DNA of 64,000 nt from contig JACPNQ010000016.1 in NCBI GenBank assembly GCA_016185425.1, positions 25,668-89,667 on the forward strand, given 5' to 3'. Origin of the DNA: Acidobacteriota bacterium (GTDB lineage Bacteria > Acidobacteriota > Terriglobia > Bryobacterales > Bryobacteraceae). Below the pieces are notes generated by a model that did no database searches, had not been told where the DNA came from, and was given only the letters and a program-made list of their open reading frames with translations. Position numbers and translations under genes: made by a program. Below, piece after piece: positions 27,957 to 35,109 of the stretch. Within the stretch, counting starts at the first letter, position 1. Each line of letters begins with the position of its first letter.

Positions 27957-29355
27957 GTTCTTTCTCCGTGATTCCTCCGCGCTTCAAATCGAGCAGAGTA
28001 TTCACGGCGCTTTCGCGATCCCGCAGGATGCCGCGCAGTTCCCGCCGCCGCCGATTCCGAGCGCGGAGAATCTCGCGAAGCGGCACGGTCTCACCGGCGA
28101 GTTCAGCGCAGAGGGCACGGCACAAGAACTTGTCTTCGTGGAAGACGCGGATCTCTGCCATGTCCCTCGGATCGAATCGCAGCGTGACCGTTTCCCCAAC
28201 GTACGCCGCCAGTGTTGTCGAGATGTAACGGAGGTTCTGGAAGTGAATCCCATCGGCCCGCACCTGGCGCGCCTTGACCACTCGAATCAGCAGTAGATCC
28301 AGATGTTCCAGCGAGTCCGGCATTCGCGGCAGAAATCCGTTGGCCTCCCAGCGCTCGACGGGCGGTGTCTTTGTTTCTGCATTCGCTCGGCGGTGGTAGA
28401 TGTCGAGAAGAAAGGCGCGGAATAGCGTATCGAACTCTGCCAGCGTCAGCGTTGGCTTCCCACGCACAGCGCCGCCAGCCGGAGCATAGCCGTCCAACTC
28501 GCACAAGAACATCTCGTTCACGGTCGAGAAGAAACGCTCGATGCGTCCACGGCCCCTCGGCTTACCGGGAATGGAGAAGACCAGGCGGATCTTCAGATCC
28601 GCGCCCACTTGTTCCAAATGATTGGATGTGAAGTCGCTGCCGTTGTCCGTGTAGAGAACATCGGGGATGCCGCACACGACCCAGCGGGCGTCCTCTTTGC
28701 GCCAAATTGCCTGACGCAACGCCAAGGACGTGTGCAACGCGGAGGGGTCTTGGAACGAGAGAAAATATCCGGCAACAGCCCGACTGTAATCGTCGATCAC
28801 GGTACTGAGCCACGGTTTGGCTGTCTCGCCGTCCGGACGGATCAAGAGAATGTCGAGCGGCGTGTGGTCGGCCTGCCAGATCGCATTCGGCCCCGCAGCT
28901 TCTCTCCGGTGAACCAACTCAAATGTGTTACTGTATGCCTCCGTGCCTTCGTGGGCGAGCGTTACGAGGTCCGCGCCCAAATTGCGGACGATGCTGAAGA
29001 CGGTACCGTAGCTGGGAGCCTTCTCGCCCAAGTCCTTGGACAATCGCTGTACCTGCCGGAATAGGGCCGCGAGCGGCAGTGGCGGCTTTTGCAGAGCAAG
29101 GCCTTCAATGACTTCCTTGAGCTTCGCCGAAACGACCCTGCGCTCACCGCGATCCTCGCGTCTCTTGCGCGCCAGGGCCGCCAAACCGAACAGCCGGTAT
29201 TGAGCAACCCAGCGTTGCGCGGTTCGATACGGAACGCCTGCCGCACGCGCCACGGACTGCAATGACTGATTCTGTTCAAGATGAGGCTGGATCAGCCGGA
29301 ACCGCTCAATGGCGAGTTTCCTGATCTCTTCGGTGAGTCCCGCCAGTTGGTCCAT
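27871..29355 (-). CDS. tniA: TniA-like DDE transposase (rve domain)
   Basis: 494 residues from the ATG at 29355, 14 bp inside the right inverted repeat; a TTG at 29373 inside the repeat is a less likely start. Order: N-terminal helix-turn-helix (SLQSVARAAGVPYRTAQRWV), then an integrase core with QADHTPLD (Asp163), YTDNGSDF (Asp237) and RGRIERFF (Glu273), a perfect D-D(35)-E arrangement. A Mu-type beta-barrel C-terminal domain (VTLRFDPRDMAEIRVF) and a basic tail follow. Intact. It acts with the overlapping tniB-like gene. Confidence 0.92.
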   Translation of the reverse strand: MDQLAGLTEEIRKLAIERFRLIQPHLEQNQSLQSVARAAGVPYRTAQRWVAQYRLFGLAALARKRREDRGERRVVSAKLKEVIEGLALQKPPLPLAALFRQVQRLSKDLGEKAPSYGTVFSIVRNLGADLVTLAHEGTEAYSNTFELVHRREAAGPNAIWQADHTPLDILLIRPDGETAKPWLSTVIDDYSRAVAGYFLSFQDPSALHTSLALRQAIWRKEDARWVVCGIPDVLYTDNGSDFTSNHLEQVGADLKIRLVFSIPGKPRGRGRIERFFSTVNEMFLCELDGYAPAGGAVRGKPTLTLAEFDTLFRAFLLDIYHRRANAETKTPPVERWEANGFLPRMPDSLEHLDLLLIRVVKARQVRADGIHFQNLRYISTTLAAYVGETVTLRFDPRDMAEIRVFHEDKFLCRALCAELAGETVPLREILRARNRRRRELRGILRDRESAVNTLLDLKRGGITEKEHAQQESGSAEEPAKPPAAVPRLKRYKNE

Positions 29356-29368
29356 ACTTGAAGAGTAC

Positions 29369-29415
29369 GCCAAATAATGTTGACGGAAGTACGCCGCTTA
29401 ATTCTGAAAGTGACA
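29369..29415 (-). repeat. Right terminal inverted repeat
   Basis: Read on the minus strand it begins TGTCACTTTCAGAATTAA and matches the left end at 43 of 47 positions, with the same two tandem units. It ends directly at the 7-bp target duplication. Confidence 0.85.
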
Positions 29416-29422
29416 GCCTGCT
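29416..29422. repeat. Target-site duplication, right copy
   Basis: GCCTGCT, identical to 22858-22864. Confidence 0.85.
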
Positions 29423-30005
29423 CATCTGGGGCTTCTCCCGCTTCGCGGCGCTGTCGGTGATCCTGATCGGCATCTTCTCGCTGATGATGGCATCGCGAAA
29501 GGCGCCACCGCAGGCACAAATCGTGCTGCAGTCGATCGAATACACCGCACTCTTTGCCGTCGTCGCCACGCTTCCGTTCTCGTTTTTTCTTCAAAGACTC
29601 GACTACGAGATGCGCTGGTACATCGTCACCGACCGCAGCCTCCGCATTCGCGACGGCATCTGGAACGTCGAAGAACTGACGATGACCTTCGCCAATATTC
29701 AGGACCTGCGCATCACGGCCGGTCCTATCCAAGGCTGGCTTGGCCTTGCCGATCTCGAGGTCAGCAGCGCAGGCGGAGGTGGCGGCGGCGGCGCTAAGCA
29801 CGGCGTTCGCGACGGCTCCCATATCGCTCGCTTCGCCGGTGTCGACAACGCGGTAGAGATCCGCGACCTCATCCAGGACCGTCTCCGCCGCTACCGGGAT
29901 GCGGGCCTCGGCGACCCCGGCTCGCCCCAGGCACCGGCCAGCACGGAAGAAGCCGCCGCCGAGTTACTCGCCGAAGCGAAAGCCTTACGCGCGGCAGTAA
30001 GTTAA
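29416..30005 (+). pseudogene. 3' part of second PH-domain gene, split by transposon
   Basis: Encodes the bulk of a bPH2 protein: two membrane helices (FAALSVILIGIFSLMMAS, YTALFAVVATLPFSFFL), then the PH domain (MRWYIVTDRSLRIRDGIWNVEELTMTFANIQDLRI, GLADLEVSSAGG), a glycine run and a helical tail. The frame is in register with the 22746 fragment across the element. A TTG at 29358 within the transposon end could start a truncated version that keeps nearly the whole domain (215 residues), so a residual product is possible. Its 3' end overlaps the convergent SDR gene by 4 nt. Confidence 0.85.
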
Positions 30006-30784
30006 ATAGTGGCCGCTGTCGAGCCGCCATCGACGGCCAGCGTCTGCCCGGTTACATAGTTCGACGCATCGCTCGCCAGAAACACAGCGACGCCCTTTAA
30101 CTCGCCGTCCCGCCCCGGCCGTCCGAGCGGCACGTTCTGTTTCAAGTCCTCCGTCAATCCTGGCAGCACGCCCTCCGTCATCCGCGTCGGGAAGAATCCC
30201 GGCGCAATCGCGTTCACGCGGATGTTGTATTGGGCCCATTTGCACGCTAATTCCCGCGTCAACGCTATCAGTCCGCCCTTCGCCGCCACATAGCCCGAAC
30301 AGTGAATGCCGCGTGGCAGCGAGCCCCGCATTCCGGCAATCGACGCGACGTTGATAATCCGCCCAAAGCGCCGCGCAATCATGCCATGCGCGCATTCCTG
30401 GCTAAATAGGAACGCGCCCGTTAAGTTAGTTGCAATCACCGACTCCCACTTGTCGAGCGGCATATCTTCCGCTGGCGCGCCCCATGTAGCCCCAGCGTTG
30501 TTCACTAAGATATCCACCGGCCCGAATGTCTCGGCCGCTAACCGCACACTCTCCTTCACACTCGCCGGATCCGACACGTCGCACACCGAGCCCGCGCATT
30601 TCGCTCCCGCCGCTTGCAGCGATTCGATTGCCGGCGTCAGCCATTTCTCGCGCCGGGCCACGATGTAGACGCTTGCTCCGGCCTCCGCCATTCCGTGCGC
30701 GATCTCCTCGCCGAGTCCCCGCGACCCGCCCGTCACCAATGCCGTGCGCCCATCGAGCCGGAACAAGTTCGTCACCGTTTGCAT
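30002..30784 (-). CDS. SDR-family oxidoreductase
   Basis: 260 residues from the ATG at 30784; upstream in-frame sequence is the antisense of the MoaB-like gene. Classical short-chain dehydrogenase: cofactor motif [20 protein letters not shown], catalytic Tyr and Lys in GYVAAKGG, and a C-terminal [13 protein letters not shown]. The closest subfamily by eye is the 3-oxoacyl-ACP reductase/RhlG/gluconate-5-dehydrogenase group. The arginine after the glycine-rich loop (VARREKW) suggests NADP(H). Substrate not predictable. Confidence 0.9.
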   Translation of the reverse strand: MQTVTNLFRLDGRTALVTGGSRGLGEEIAHGMAEAGASVYIVARREKWLTPAIESLQAAGAKCAGSVCDVSDPASVKESVRLAAETFGPVDILVNNAGATWGAPAEDMPLDKWESVIATNLTGAFLFSQECAHGMIARRFGRIINVASIAGMRGSLPRGIHCSGYVAAKGGLIALTRELACKWAQYNIRVNAIAPGFFPTRMTEGVLPGLTEDLKQNVPLGRPGRDGELKGVAVFLASDASNYVTGQTLAVDGGSTAATI

Positions 30785-30818
30785 GAGTGCTTGGCAGTAT
30801 ATCGCGTACGCTGGAGGA

Positions 30819-31340
30819 ATGAACACCGGTTCACAAAGCACCAATGAACATCGCGAAATAGCGAAATCGCTCGGCGTCATCGGCATCGCGATCATCACCG
30901 TTAGTGATACCCGTACCCCCGAGACGGATGTGAACGCAAAATGGCTGCGCGAGCAAATCGCGGCCGCCGGCCATGAAGTCACCGCCTATCGCCTGATCAA
31001 AGACGAGCCGGATCAAGTAGCCGCTGTGCTCGACGAGCTGGCGTCAACGAGCGCGCGCATTCTATTGTGGAACGGCGGAACTGGCATCGCCCCGCGTGAC
31101 ACGACGTACGACGTGCTGAGCAGGAAGATCGAAAAGGCGCTCCCCGGTTTCGGCGAGATCTTCCGCATGTTGAGCTTCGAAGTAGTGGGCGCCGCCGCAA
31201 TGCTCTCCCGCGCAACCGCGGGCGTCTACCGCGGAAAGCTGGTCGTCTCCACCCCCGGCTCCCCCAACGCGGTGCAGCTTGCCTGGAATCGCCTCCTCGC
31301 TCCCGAATTAGAGCATCTCGCATGGGAAGTGATTCGGTAA
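30819..31340 (+). CDS. moaB: MoaB/MogA-like molybdopterin biosynthesis protein
   Basis: 173 residues. Start taken at ATG 30819, next to GGAGGA though with unusually short spacing. Family motifs are ITVSDTR near the start, [14 protein letters not shown], and the molybdopterin-binding [15 protein letters not shown], then [22 protein letters not shown]. MogA-type enzymes adenylylate molybdopterin before molybdenum insertion; MoaB forms are sometimes inactive or bind tungsten. No other Mo-cofactor genes are nearby. It diverges from the SDR gene and precedes tRNA-Ser. Confidence 0.85.
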   Translation: MNTGSQSTNEHREIAKSLGVIGIAIITVSDTRTPETDVNAKWLREQIAAAGHEVTAYRLIKDEPDQVAAVLDELASTSARILLWNGGTGIAPRDTTYDVLSRKIEKALPGFGEIFRMLSFEVVGAAAMLSRATAGVYRGKLVVSTPGSPNAVQLAWNRLLAPELEHLAWEVIR

Positions 31341-31352
31341 ACTGGTTCAAGC

Positions 31353-31442
31353 GGAGGAGTGGCCGAGCGGTTTAAGGCAACGGTCTTGAAAACCGTCGTA
31401 GGGGAAACTCTACCGTGAGTTCGAATCTCACCTCCTCCGCCA
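31353..31442 (+). tRNA. tRNA-Ser (UGA anticodon)
   Basis: 90 nt with a 7-bp acceptor stem GGAGGAG/CTCCTCC, anticodon stem ACGGT/ACCGT, loop CTTGAAA with anticodon TGA at 31387-31389, a long variable arm typical of class II serine tRNAs, TTCGAAT in the T-loop, and an encoded CCA. Its last 27 bases form the left copy of a direct repeat bounding a genomic island. Confidence 0.95.
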
Positions 31443-31443
31443 A
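31416..31443 (+). repeat. attL-like direct repeat at tRNA-Ser 3' end
   Basis: 28 bp covering the T-arm to just past the CCA of tRNA-Ser, identical to 33516-33543. This is the usual target of tyrosine-recombinase-mediated integration. Confidence 0.8.
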
Positions 31444-31577
31444 GATTCAAGTCTGCAATGGAATGAAAATAAAGGACAACATCCGAAAGTGGCCCTTTTT
31501 CATGGCCGAAATGGCAAGGAATAGCAAGCGACCAAAATATCTTGCGGATGGAGCCGGATAGTCTCAGGCGGCTGGCG

Positions 31578-31621
31578 GTTTTCTGACAGCATAAAAAAAT
31601 AGGGATAGACCGTCAGAAAAC
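31578..31621. repeat. Long inverted repeat in island left end
   Basis: GTTTTCTGAC (31578-31587) and GTCAGAAAAC (31612-31621) are perfect 10-bp inverted copies with a 24-nt A-rich loop. It could be a bidirectional terminator or a recombinase/operator site. No gene is convincing in 31443-31763. Confidence 0.5.
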
Positions 31622-31634
31622 TAATCCGCTGCGA

Positions 31635-31689
31635 CTTTGGGAAATTTTCCCAAAGGTTCATGCCGGCCTTCAACTCGGCAAATTTTGCC
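31635..31689. repeat. Pair of AT-core palindromes
   Basis: A 21-bp perfect palindrome with one central base (31635-31655, core GGGAAATTTTCCC) and a 13-bp palindrome GGCAAATTTTGCC (31677-31689), centres 38 bp apart. Both fit GGnAAATTTTnCC. They look like paired protein-binding sites of the element. Confidence 0.5.
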
Positions 31690-31763
31690 AATTTGAATTT
31701 TGATCCATCCGCCCTCTATTTGCTCGCAACACGGGCCGACGGTGCCGCCGTCCCACTAACGCG

Positions 31764-31976
31764 CTAGCTTCGCCCGCCGCTCACACAGTCCGCATAATCT
31801 CGGCGCCGTGGGCTGACTCCTCGGAAGTGCTGCCAGTCTTGATGACCGCATCCGCAGGTCACAAGGATTCTGTTGACCCGCCGCGGGTCGGCGATCGCTG
31901 CGTCCACTTCCGCTTTTATCTTGGCCGTCCGTTCTTTGTTATCCGTTTTGCCACGCCTCCCATGGTAGGCGAACAA
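31764..31976 (-). CDS. Short unrecognised ORF in island
   Basis: Up to 70 residues; basic, with two close cysteines (VTCGCGHQDW) followed by a basic stretch and another cysteine. No family recognised and no clear ribosome-binding site. It may be a degraded zinc-finger-like fragment or non-coding. Confidence 0.2.
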   Translation of the reverse strand: MFAYHGRRGKTDNKERTAKIKAEVDAAIADPRRVNRILVTCGCGHQDWQHFRGVSPRRRDYADCVSGGRS

Positions 31977-32014
31977 AAAACGAATATCAGGGGATGCTGC
32001 TGACTCTCACTCGA

Positions 32015-32239
32015 TCACGATCTTAGTCGGTAGTGTATGTGAGTCATAGAGTGAATCTCCGGATTTGGCTCAATATCGTTGGTCACTTCCTGAATAACGC
32101 TAATATCGACGGGATCGGATCCGATGCGCCATTGCGGCACAAATACGCCGGATTTGACTCCGGACCGTTCTAGCGGCATCGTCAACGCTCGCCCAGCGCG
32201 CATCATTTCAAGAAGTTGTGTTGCGGTAATCTGTGGCAT
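32015..32239 (-). CDS. Small hypothetical protein in island
   Basis: 74 residues from the ATG at 32239 (MPQITATQLLEMMRAGRAL...). The N-terminal half is helical; the C-terminal half has the strand-like SGVFVPQWRIGSDPVDISVIQEV. No family recognised. It diverges from hicA with about 155 bp between starts. Real coding is plausible because composition and length differ from shadow ORFs, but unproven. Confidence 0.35.
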   Translation of the reverse strand: MPQITATQLLEMMRAGRALTMPLERSGVKSGVFVPQWRIGSDPVDISVIQEVTNDIEPNPEIHSMTHIHYRLRS

Positions 32240-32360
32240 TCTCAACTAGGATTACACGTCTAAATTGCAGTCAGCTGCGTTCTTGCATTTAGTAGTGCCG
32301 AGCTGATGCCTGGAGCCATGAATCGGCAGAATCGATTCTTTTGCAGATTTGATTTATTGC

Positions 32361-32395
32361 TTGACAGTCGTACAGAAGTGTACGATACTGAGAAG
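32361..32395 (+). promoter_or_regulatory. hicAB promoter with overlapping operator
   Basis: TTGACA (32361-32366), a 17-bp spacer and GATACT (32384-32389) form a near-consensus sigma-70 promoter. A perfect inverted repeat TCGTACA-GAAG-TGTACGA (32368-32385) occupies the spacer. Transcription would begin close to the GTG at 32396. The dyad is the expected place for the HicB HTH domain to repress the operon. Confidence 0.65.
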
Positions 32396-32614
32396 GTGAA
32401 GGCCGGTGAGTTCCTCAAGAAAGTTAGGCGCTATGCGAAAGAGAACAACCTTAACTACCGCTGGGTTGCCGCGCATGGAAAGGGGAGTCATGGAACCTTG
32501 TTCATTGGCCGAGAGGGCCGTACCACCGTTAAAGACCTCAAGAAGGAGCTCGGCATTGGCGCGGTTCGAGCTATGTGCAAGCAGCTCTTTATCGACCCGA
32601 AGGAGATAGTATGA
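32396..32614 (+). CDS. hicA: HicA-type mRNA interferase toxin
   Basis: 72 residues if it starts at the GTG 32396 (VKAGEFLKKVRRYA...), which gives the usual HicA length; an ATG at 32306 lies upstream of the promoter and is unlikely. The catalytic histidine is in GKGSHGTLF, and the dsRBD-like fold ends in VKDLKKELGIGAVRAMCKQ. HicA cleaves mRNA until bound by HicB. The stop overlaps the hicB ATG by 4 nt. With the predicted promoter the message would be almost leaderless. Confidence 0.8.
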   Translation: MKAGEFLKKVRRYAKENNLNYRWVAAHGKGSHGTLFIGREGRTTVKDLKKELGIGAVRAMCKQLFIDPKEIV

Positions 32615-33039
32615 ACATGTTTTTGTACCCGGCAACGATCACCCGCGATGAGGGTTCGTTCATTGTGCGTTTCCGGGACTTTCCAGAGGCAATCACCGAT
32701 GGTAAGACGTTGGCCGAAGCGCTAGTTGAGGCCGACGATCTTCTGGGCAGCGTGATCGCGCATCGGATTGCAGAAAAAGAACCAGTTCCTCATCCATCGA
32801 CAGCACACCGTGGCCAGCGCTTGCTTCCAGTGCCGCTGTGGATTGCAGGCAAACTCGCTGTTTACCAAACGATGCGCGAACAGGGCCTGACAAATGTTGA
32901 GCTGGCCCGGAGGCTCGGTGTAACCGAGGCCGTTGTACGGCGACTGGTCGATCCGGATCACGAAACTAAGGACGAAAAGTTGACCGCCGCGCTGGCGGCG
33001 ATGGGCCAACGGCTCGTCGTAGGAGTCGAGGCCGCATAG
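32611..33039 (+). CDS. hicB: HicB-type antitoxin with C-terminal HTH
   Basis: 142 residues. The N-terminal half is the partly degenerate RNase-H-like HicB domain (YPATITRDEGSFIVRFRDFPEAITDGKTLAEALVEADDLL). The C-terminal half is an XRE-type helix-turn-helix (GLTNVELARRLGVTEAVVRRLVDP), the form that autoregulates through an operator such as the dyad at 32368. Translationally coupled to hicA. Intact. Confidence 0.88.
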   Translation: MNMFLYPATITRDEGSFIVRFRDFPEAITDGKTLAEALVEADDLLGSVIAHRIAEKEPVPHPSTAHRGQRLLPVPLWIAGKLAVYQTMREQGLTNVELARRLGVTEAVVRRLVDPDHETKDEKLTAALAAMGQRLVVGVEAA

Positions 33040-33059
33040 ACAACTGCCCAACCAGCCTG

Positions 33060-33419
33060 AAGCGCTGCCACCGGCGCGGAATATCGATACTATGCCGCTC
33101 CTGGAACTTCCGCGGCCCCAGTTGGTGGATCACCTCCTTGCCCGTCCGGTGATGGCAGGCGCATTACGGGTGCGCCGTTCATCCGGTGCCTTCTGCCGGA
33201 GGCCTCGCGCTCCAGTGTGAGCTGCTTCCGATCCCATCCGGCCGCACACCGCATACGGCAGCGTTTTGATCCATCGCATGTATGCGAAGTTCCGCGGCGG
33301 CTTCTTATTCGTCTTCGATCGCGGGGCCAGGCGCGGCCGGTCCGCTTCAGCGTCGACATGGCCAGCAGCTTCGCCTTCGCCCGCAGTGCTGTCTTTCGCT
33401 TGAGAGGCGTTCGCTTCAC
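33060..33419 (-). pseudogene. Phage-type HNH/DUF968-like nuclease gene broken by frameshifts
   Basis: Three minus-strand frames read in order reconstruct one protein. From 33419: MKRTPLKRKTALRAKAKLLA. From about 33306 in a second frame: KKPPRNFAYMRWIKTLPYAV, then CGRMGSEAAHTGARGLRQKAPD. From about 33160 in a third frame: CACHHRTGKEVIHQLGPRKF. Together these give the CxxC-type and HH signature of small phage HNH endonucleases. At least two frameshifts separate the parts, so it is decayed (or the sequence has two indel errors). It sits at the attR end of the island and marks its phage ancestry. Confidence 0.65.
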
Positions 33420-33515
33420 TCTCGGACTTCCACAAAGGCCAGCCGGTGACCTTCGTCATCAGGACCTGGGCCCGCTTCCATCCGAGCCCTGAATTCTTCG
33501 GCCGCTGCCCCTGTA

Positions 33516-33543
33516 TGAGTTCGAATCTCACCTCCTCCGCCAA
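33516..33543 (+). repeat. attR-like direct repeat
   Basis: Exact 28-bp copy of 31416-31443 (T-arm to CCA of tRNA-Ser), offset by exactly 2100 bp; not part of a complete tRNA here. Confidence 0.8.
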
Positions 33544-33552
33544 ACCCCTCCG

Positions 33553-34368
33553 TCAAAACTCCCAAGACAGCCCCGGCCCGTTCTGCGTGTAGCTAAAACG
33601 CGGAACCATACGGGCTGCACGGTTCACCTTGCTCCCCGGCAGTTCCGGATTGTGATTCCGCCGATAGGTAAATCGTCCAACCATAAACCCGAGAGCGCTG
33701 CCCGCGAAAATGTCGGAAGCCCAGTGCCGGCGCGCTCCCGCGCGGGAGACCGCGACCAACGATGCCAGCGAATAGCTCGTAATCGGTACGGCGATGTTTT
33801 CCCGGTACTCATACGCAAACACCGTTGCCACGGCGAAGGCGCTCGCGGCATGGCCGGACGGAAACGACGTGCCCCCTCTCCAAAACCCGCCCCGCCCCTC
33901 GTGCTCCGTGGGCCGCTCTCGATTCGTCGCCTGCTTCAGCGCAAAAGCGGCGACCTGCGCGTGACCCAATGCTTCAAGGCTCAAAAGTCCCGCCTCCTTC
34001 GCATGATCGTCCCCGGCGAATCGTCCCGCCAGATACGACGCCCCGCCTATTCCCCCAAGCGTGTACCACGATCCAATCTGCGATACCCGTCCGCTCCACC
34101 GCGATTGGTCGAGCGTGTTCGGCAGCCCGCCGGCGGTCTTTCTGTCGGTCGCAATCAAGGCAAGCGAAATCGCAGCGAACGGAATGACATATTTCTTGAC
34201 CGCGTGCGAGCTGTAACTCGATGGCCGGATGGGGCTGAGCCAGATGTCTTTCTCGTTTGAGAGGAACCTGGCGGGCAGGGTCTTGATGTTCACCTCTTTC
34301 GGCTCCTGAGCGCGAATGCCTATTCCATGGAGCGCGCAAAGCACCGTAAGAAAAATAATCCGATTCAT
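33553..34368 (-). CDS. PAP2-family exported phosphatase
   Basis: 271 residues, start at ATG 34368 (AGGA 6 nt upstream). A signal peptide (MNRIIFLTVLCALHGIGIRAQ) is followed by several membrane-like segments. The three PAP2 motifs are complete: KQATNRERP, FPSGHAAS, and SRAGARRHWASDI with catalytic His and Asp. Such enzymes dephosphorylate lipid phosphates (phosphatidic acid, undecaprenyl pyrophosphate) at the outer face of the membrane. It diverges from an exported gene of unknown function 104 bp away. Confidence 0.88.
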   Translation of the reverse strand: MNRIIFLTVLCALHGIGIRAQEPKEVNIKTLPARFLSNEKDIWLSPIRPSSYSSHAVKKYVIPFAAISLALIATDRKTAGGLPNTLDQSRWSGRVSQIGSWYTLGGIGGASYLAGRFAGDDHAKEAGLLSLEALGHAQVAAFALKQATNRERPTEHEGRGGFWRGGTSFPSGHAASAFAVATVFAYEYRENIAVPITSYSLASLVAVSRAGARRHWASDIFAGSALGFMVGRFTYRRNHNPELPGSKVNRAARMVPRFSYTQNGPGLSWEF

Positions 34369-34471
34369 CGGCATTCCTCCGAACGGTCACGGACTCTCGA
34401 ATCGTAAGATGGTAACCCGTTGCCGGCCGTTACGATCACCCGTTCAGACGGCCCGATGTCTCGAGGACGCC

Positions 34472-35053
34472 ATGAAGGGTGGTATCTTGTTTGTTTTTAG
34501 CGCGCTAGCGCCACTAACCGCCCAGGACTACTCACCCCTCACCGGGCCGGAACGCCTCGAGTTCTTCGCAAAACGCAGTTACGGCGTGAAGAGTCTCGCC
34601 GTTTCCGGCCCCATCCTCGCCGGTTGGCGGACGTTAAATAATCATCCCGAAGAGTGGGGTCCGCATTGGGACGGCTTCGGTAAACGCTACGGCGCGCGCC
34701 TTGTAAACAACAGTGTCTCCAACGCCGCCGAAATCTCGTCTGGGGCCATATGGGGGGAGGACCCGCGTTATTTCCGTCTCGGACAGGGCGGCGTAAAAGC
34801 ACGGTTGATGCAGGCAGTGAAGCAAACCGCCTATAGCCGCTACTCCGATGGCCAATATCACTTCGGCGCGGCGAAGGCCGTTGGCATCACCACCGGTTCG
34901 TTCTATCAAAAACTCTGGATGCCGGACAGCGCGACATCGAACTCCGATTGCATGGTTCGAATCGGTACAGGCTACCTCGGGCGCTTCATCAGCAACGGTT
35001 TCGCTGAATTCGGCCCCGGCCTACTGCGCAAATTCAAACGCAAAAAAGAGTAG
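34472..35053 (+). CDS. Exported protein of unknown function (WGEDPRYFR family)
   Basis: 193 residues from ATG 34472, which starts a signal peptide ending at TAQDY. It contains AGWRTLNNHPEEWGPHWDGFGKRYGARL and AIWGEDPRYFRLGQGG, a pattern I associate with uncharacterised exported acidobacterial proteins; the alternating strands suggest an outer-membrane or periplasmic location. The C-terminus is strongly basic (KFKRKKE). No function can be assigned. Confidence 0.65.
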   Translation: MKGGILFVFSALAPLTAQDYSPLTGPERLEFFAKRSYGVKSLAVSGPILAGWRTLNNHPEEWGPHWDGFGKRYGARLVNNSVSNAAEISSGAIWGEDPRYFRLGQGGVKARLMQAVKQTAYSRYSDGQYHFGAAKAVGITTGSFYQKLWMPDSATSNSDCMVRIGTGYLGRFISNGFAEFGPGLLRKFKRKKE

Positions 35054-35109
35054 CGCCGCCCTCCCATCGCTGGATTTCGGTTATATTTGCACCGATAGGG
35101 AGGACAGCG

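Larger units (their letters stand above)
22865..29415. mobile_element. 6551-bp Tn552/Tn402-like transposon with PadR-ADOP cargo
   Basis: Bounded by 47-bp inverted repeats starting TGTCA and a 7-bp target duplication. It encodes, all leftward, a DDE transposase, an AAA ATPase and a serine resolvase, the gene set of Tn552/Tn402/Tn5053-type elements. Between resolvase and ATPase it carries rightward cargo: padR and an ADOP-type permease. All transposition genes look intact and the ends are well preserved, so insertion may be recent and the element may still be mobile (inference). Its codon use is visibly less C-ending than the flanking host genes. Assignment to a named family is by gene content and TGTCA ends only. 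Confidence 0.85.
31444..33543. mobile_element. 2.1-kb tRNA-Ser-integrated mini-island
   Basis: Bounded by a 28-bp repeat of the tRNA 3' end. It contains a hicAB toxin-antitoxin pair, short unrecognised minus-strand ORFs, several palindromes near the left end and a frameshifted phage HNH nuclease gene at the right end. The left portion is clearly richer in A+T than the flanks. No integrase or excisionase is visible, so it is either a deletion remnant of a larger element or one mobilised in trans. Confidence 0.75.

Noticed and set aside
31500..31691. 63-residue minus-strand ORF in the island
   Set aside because: It spans the palindrome cluster, has no ribosome-binding site and no domain; structure in the DNA explains the region better.
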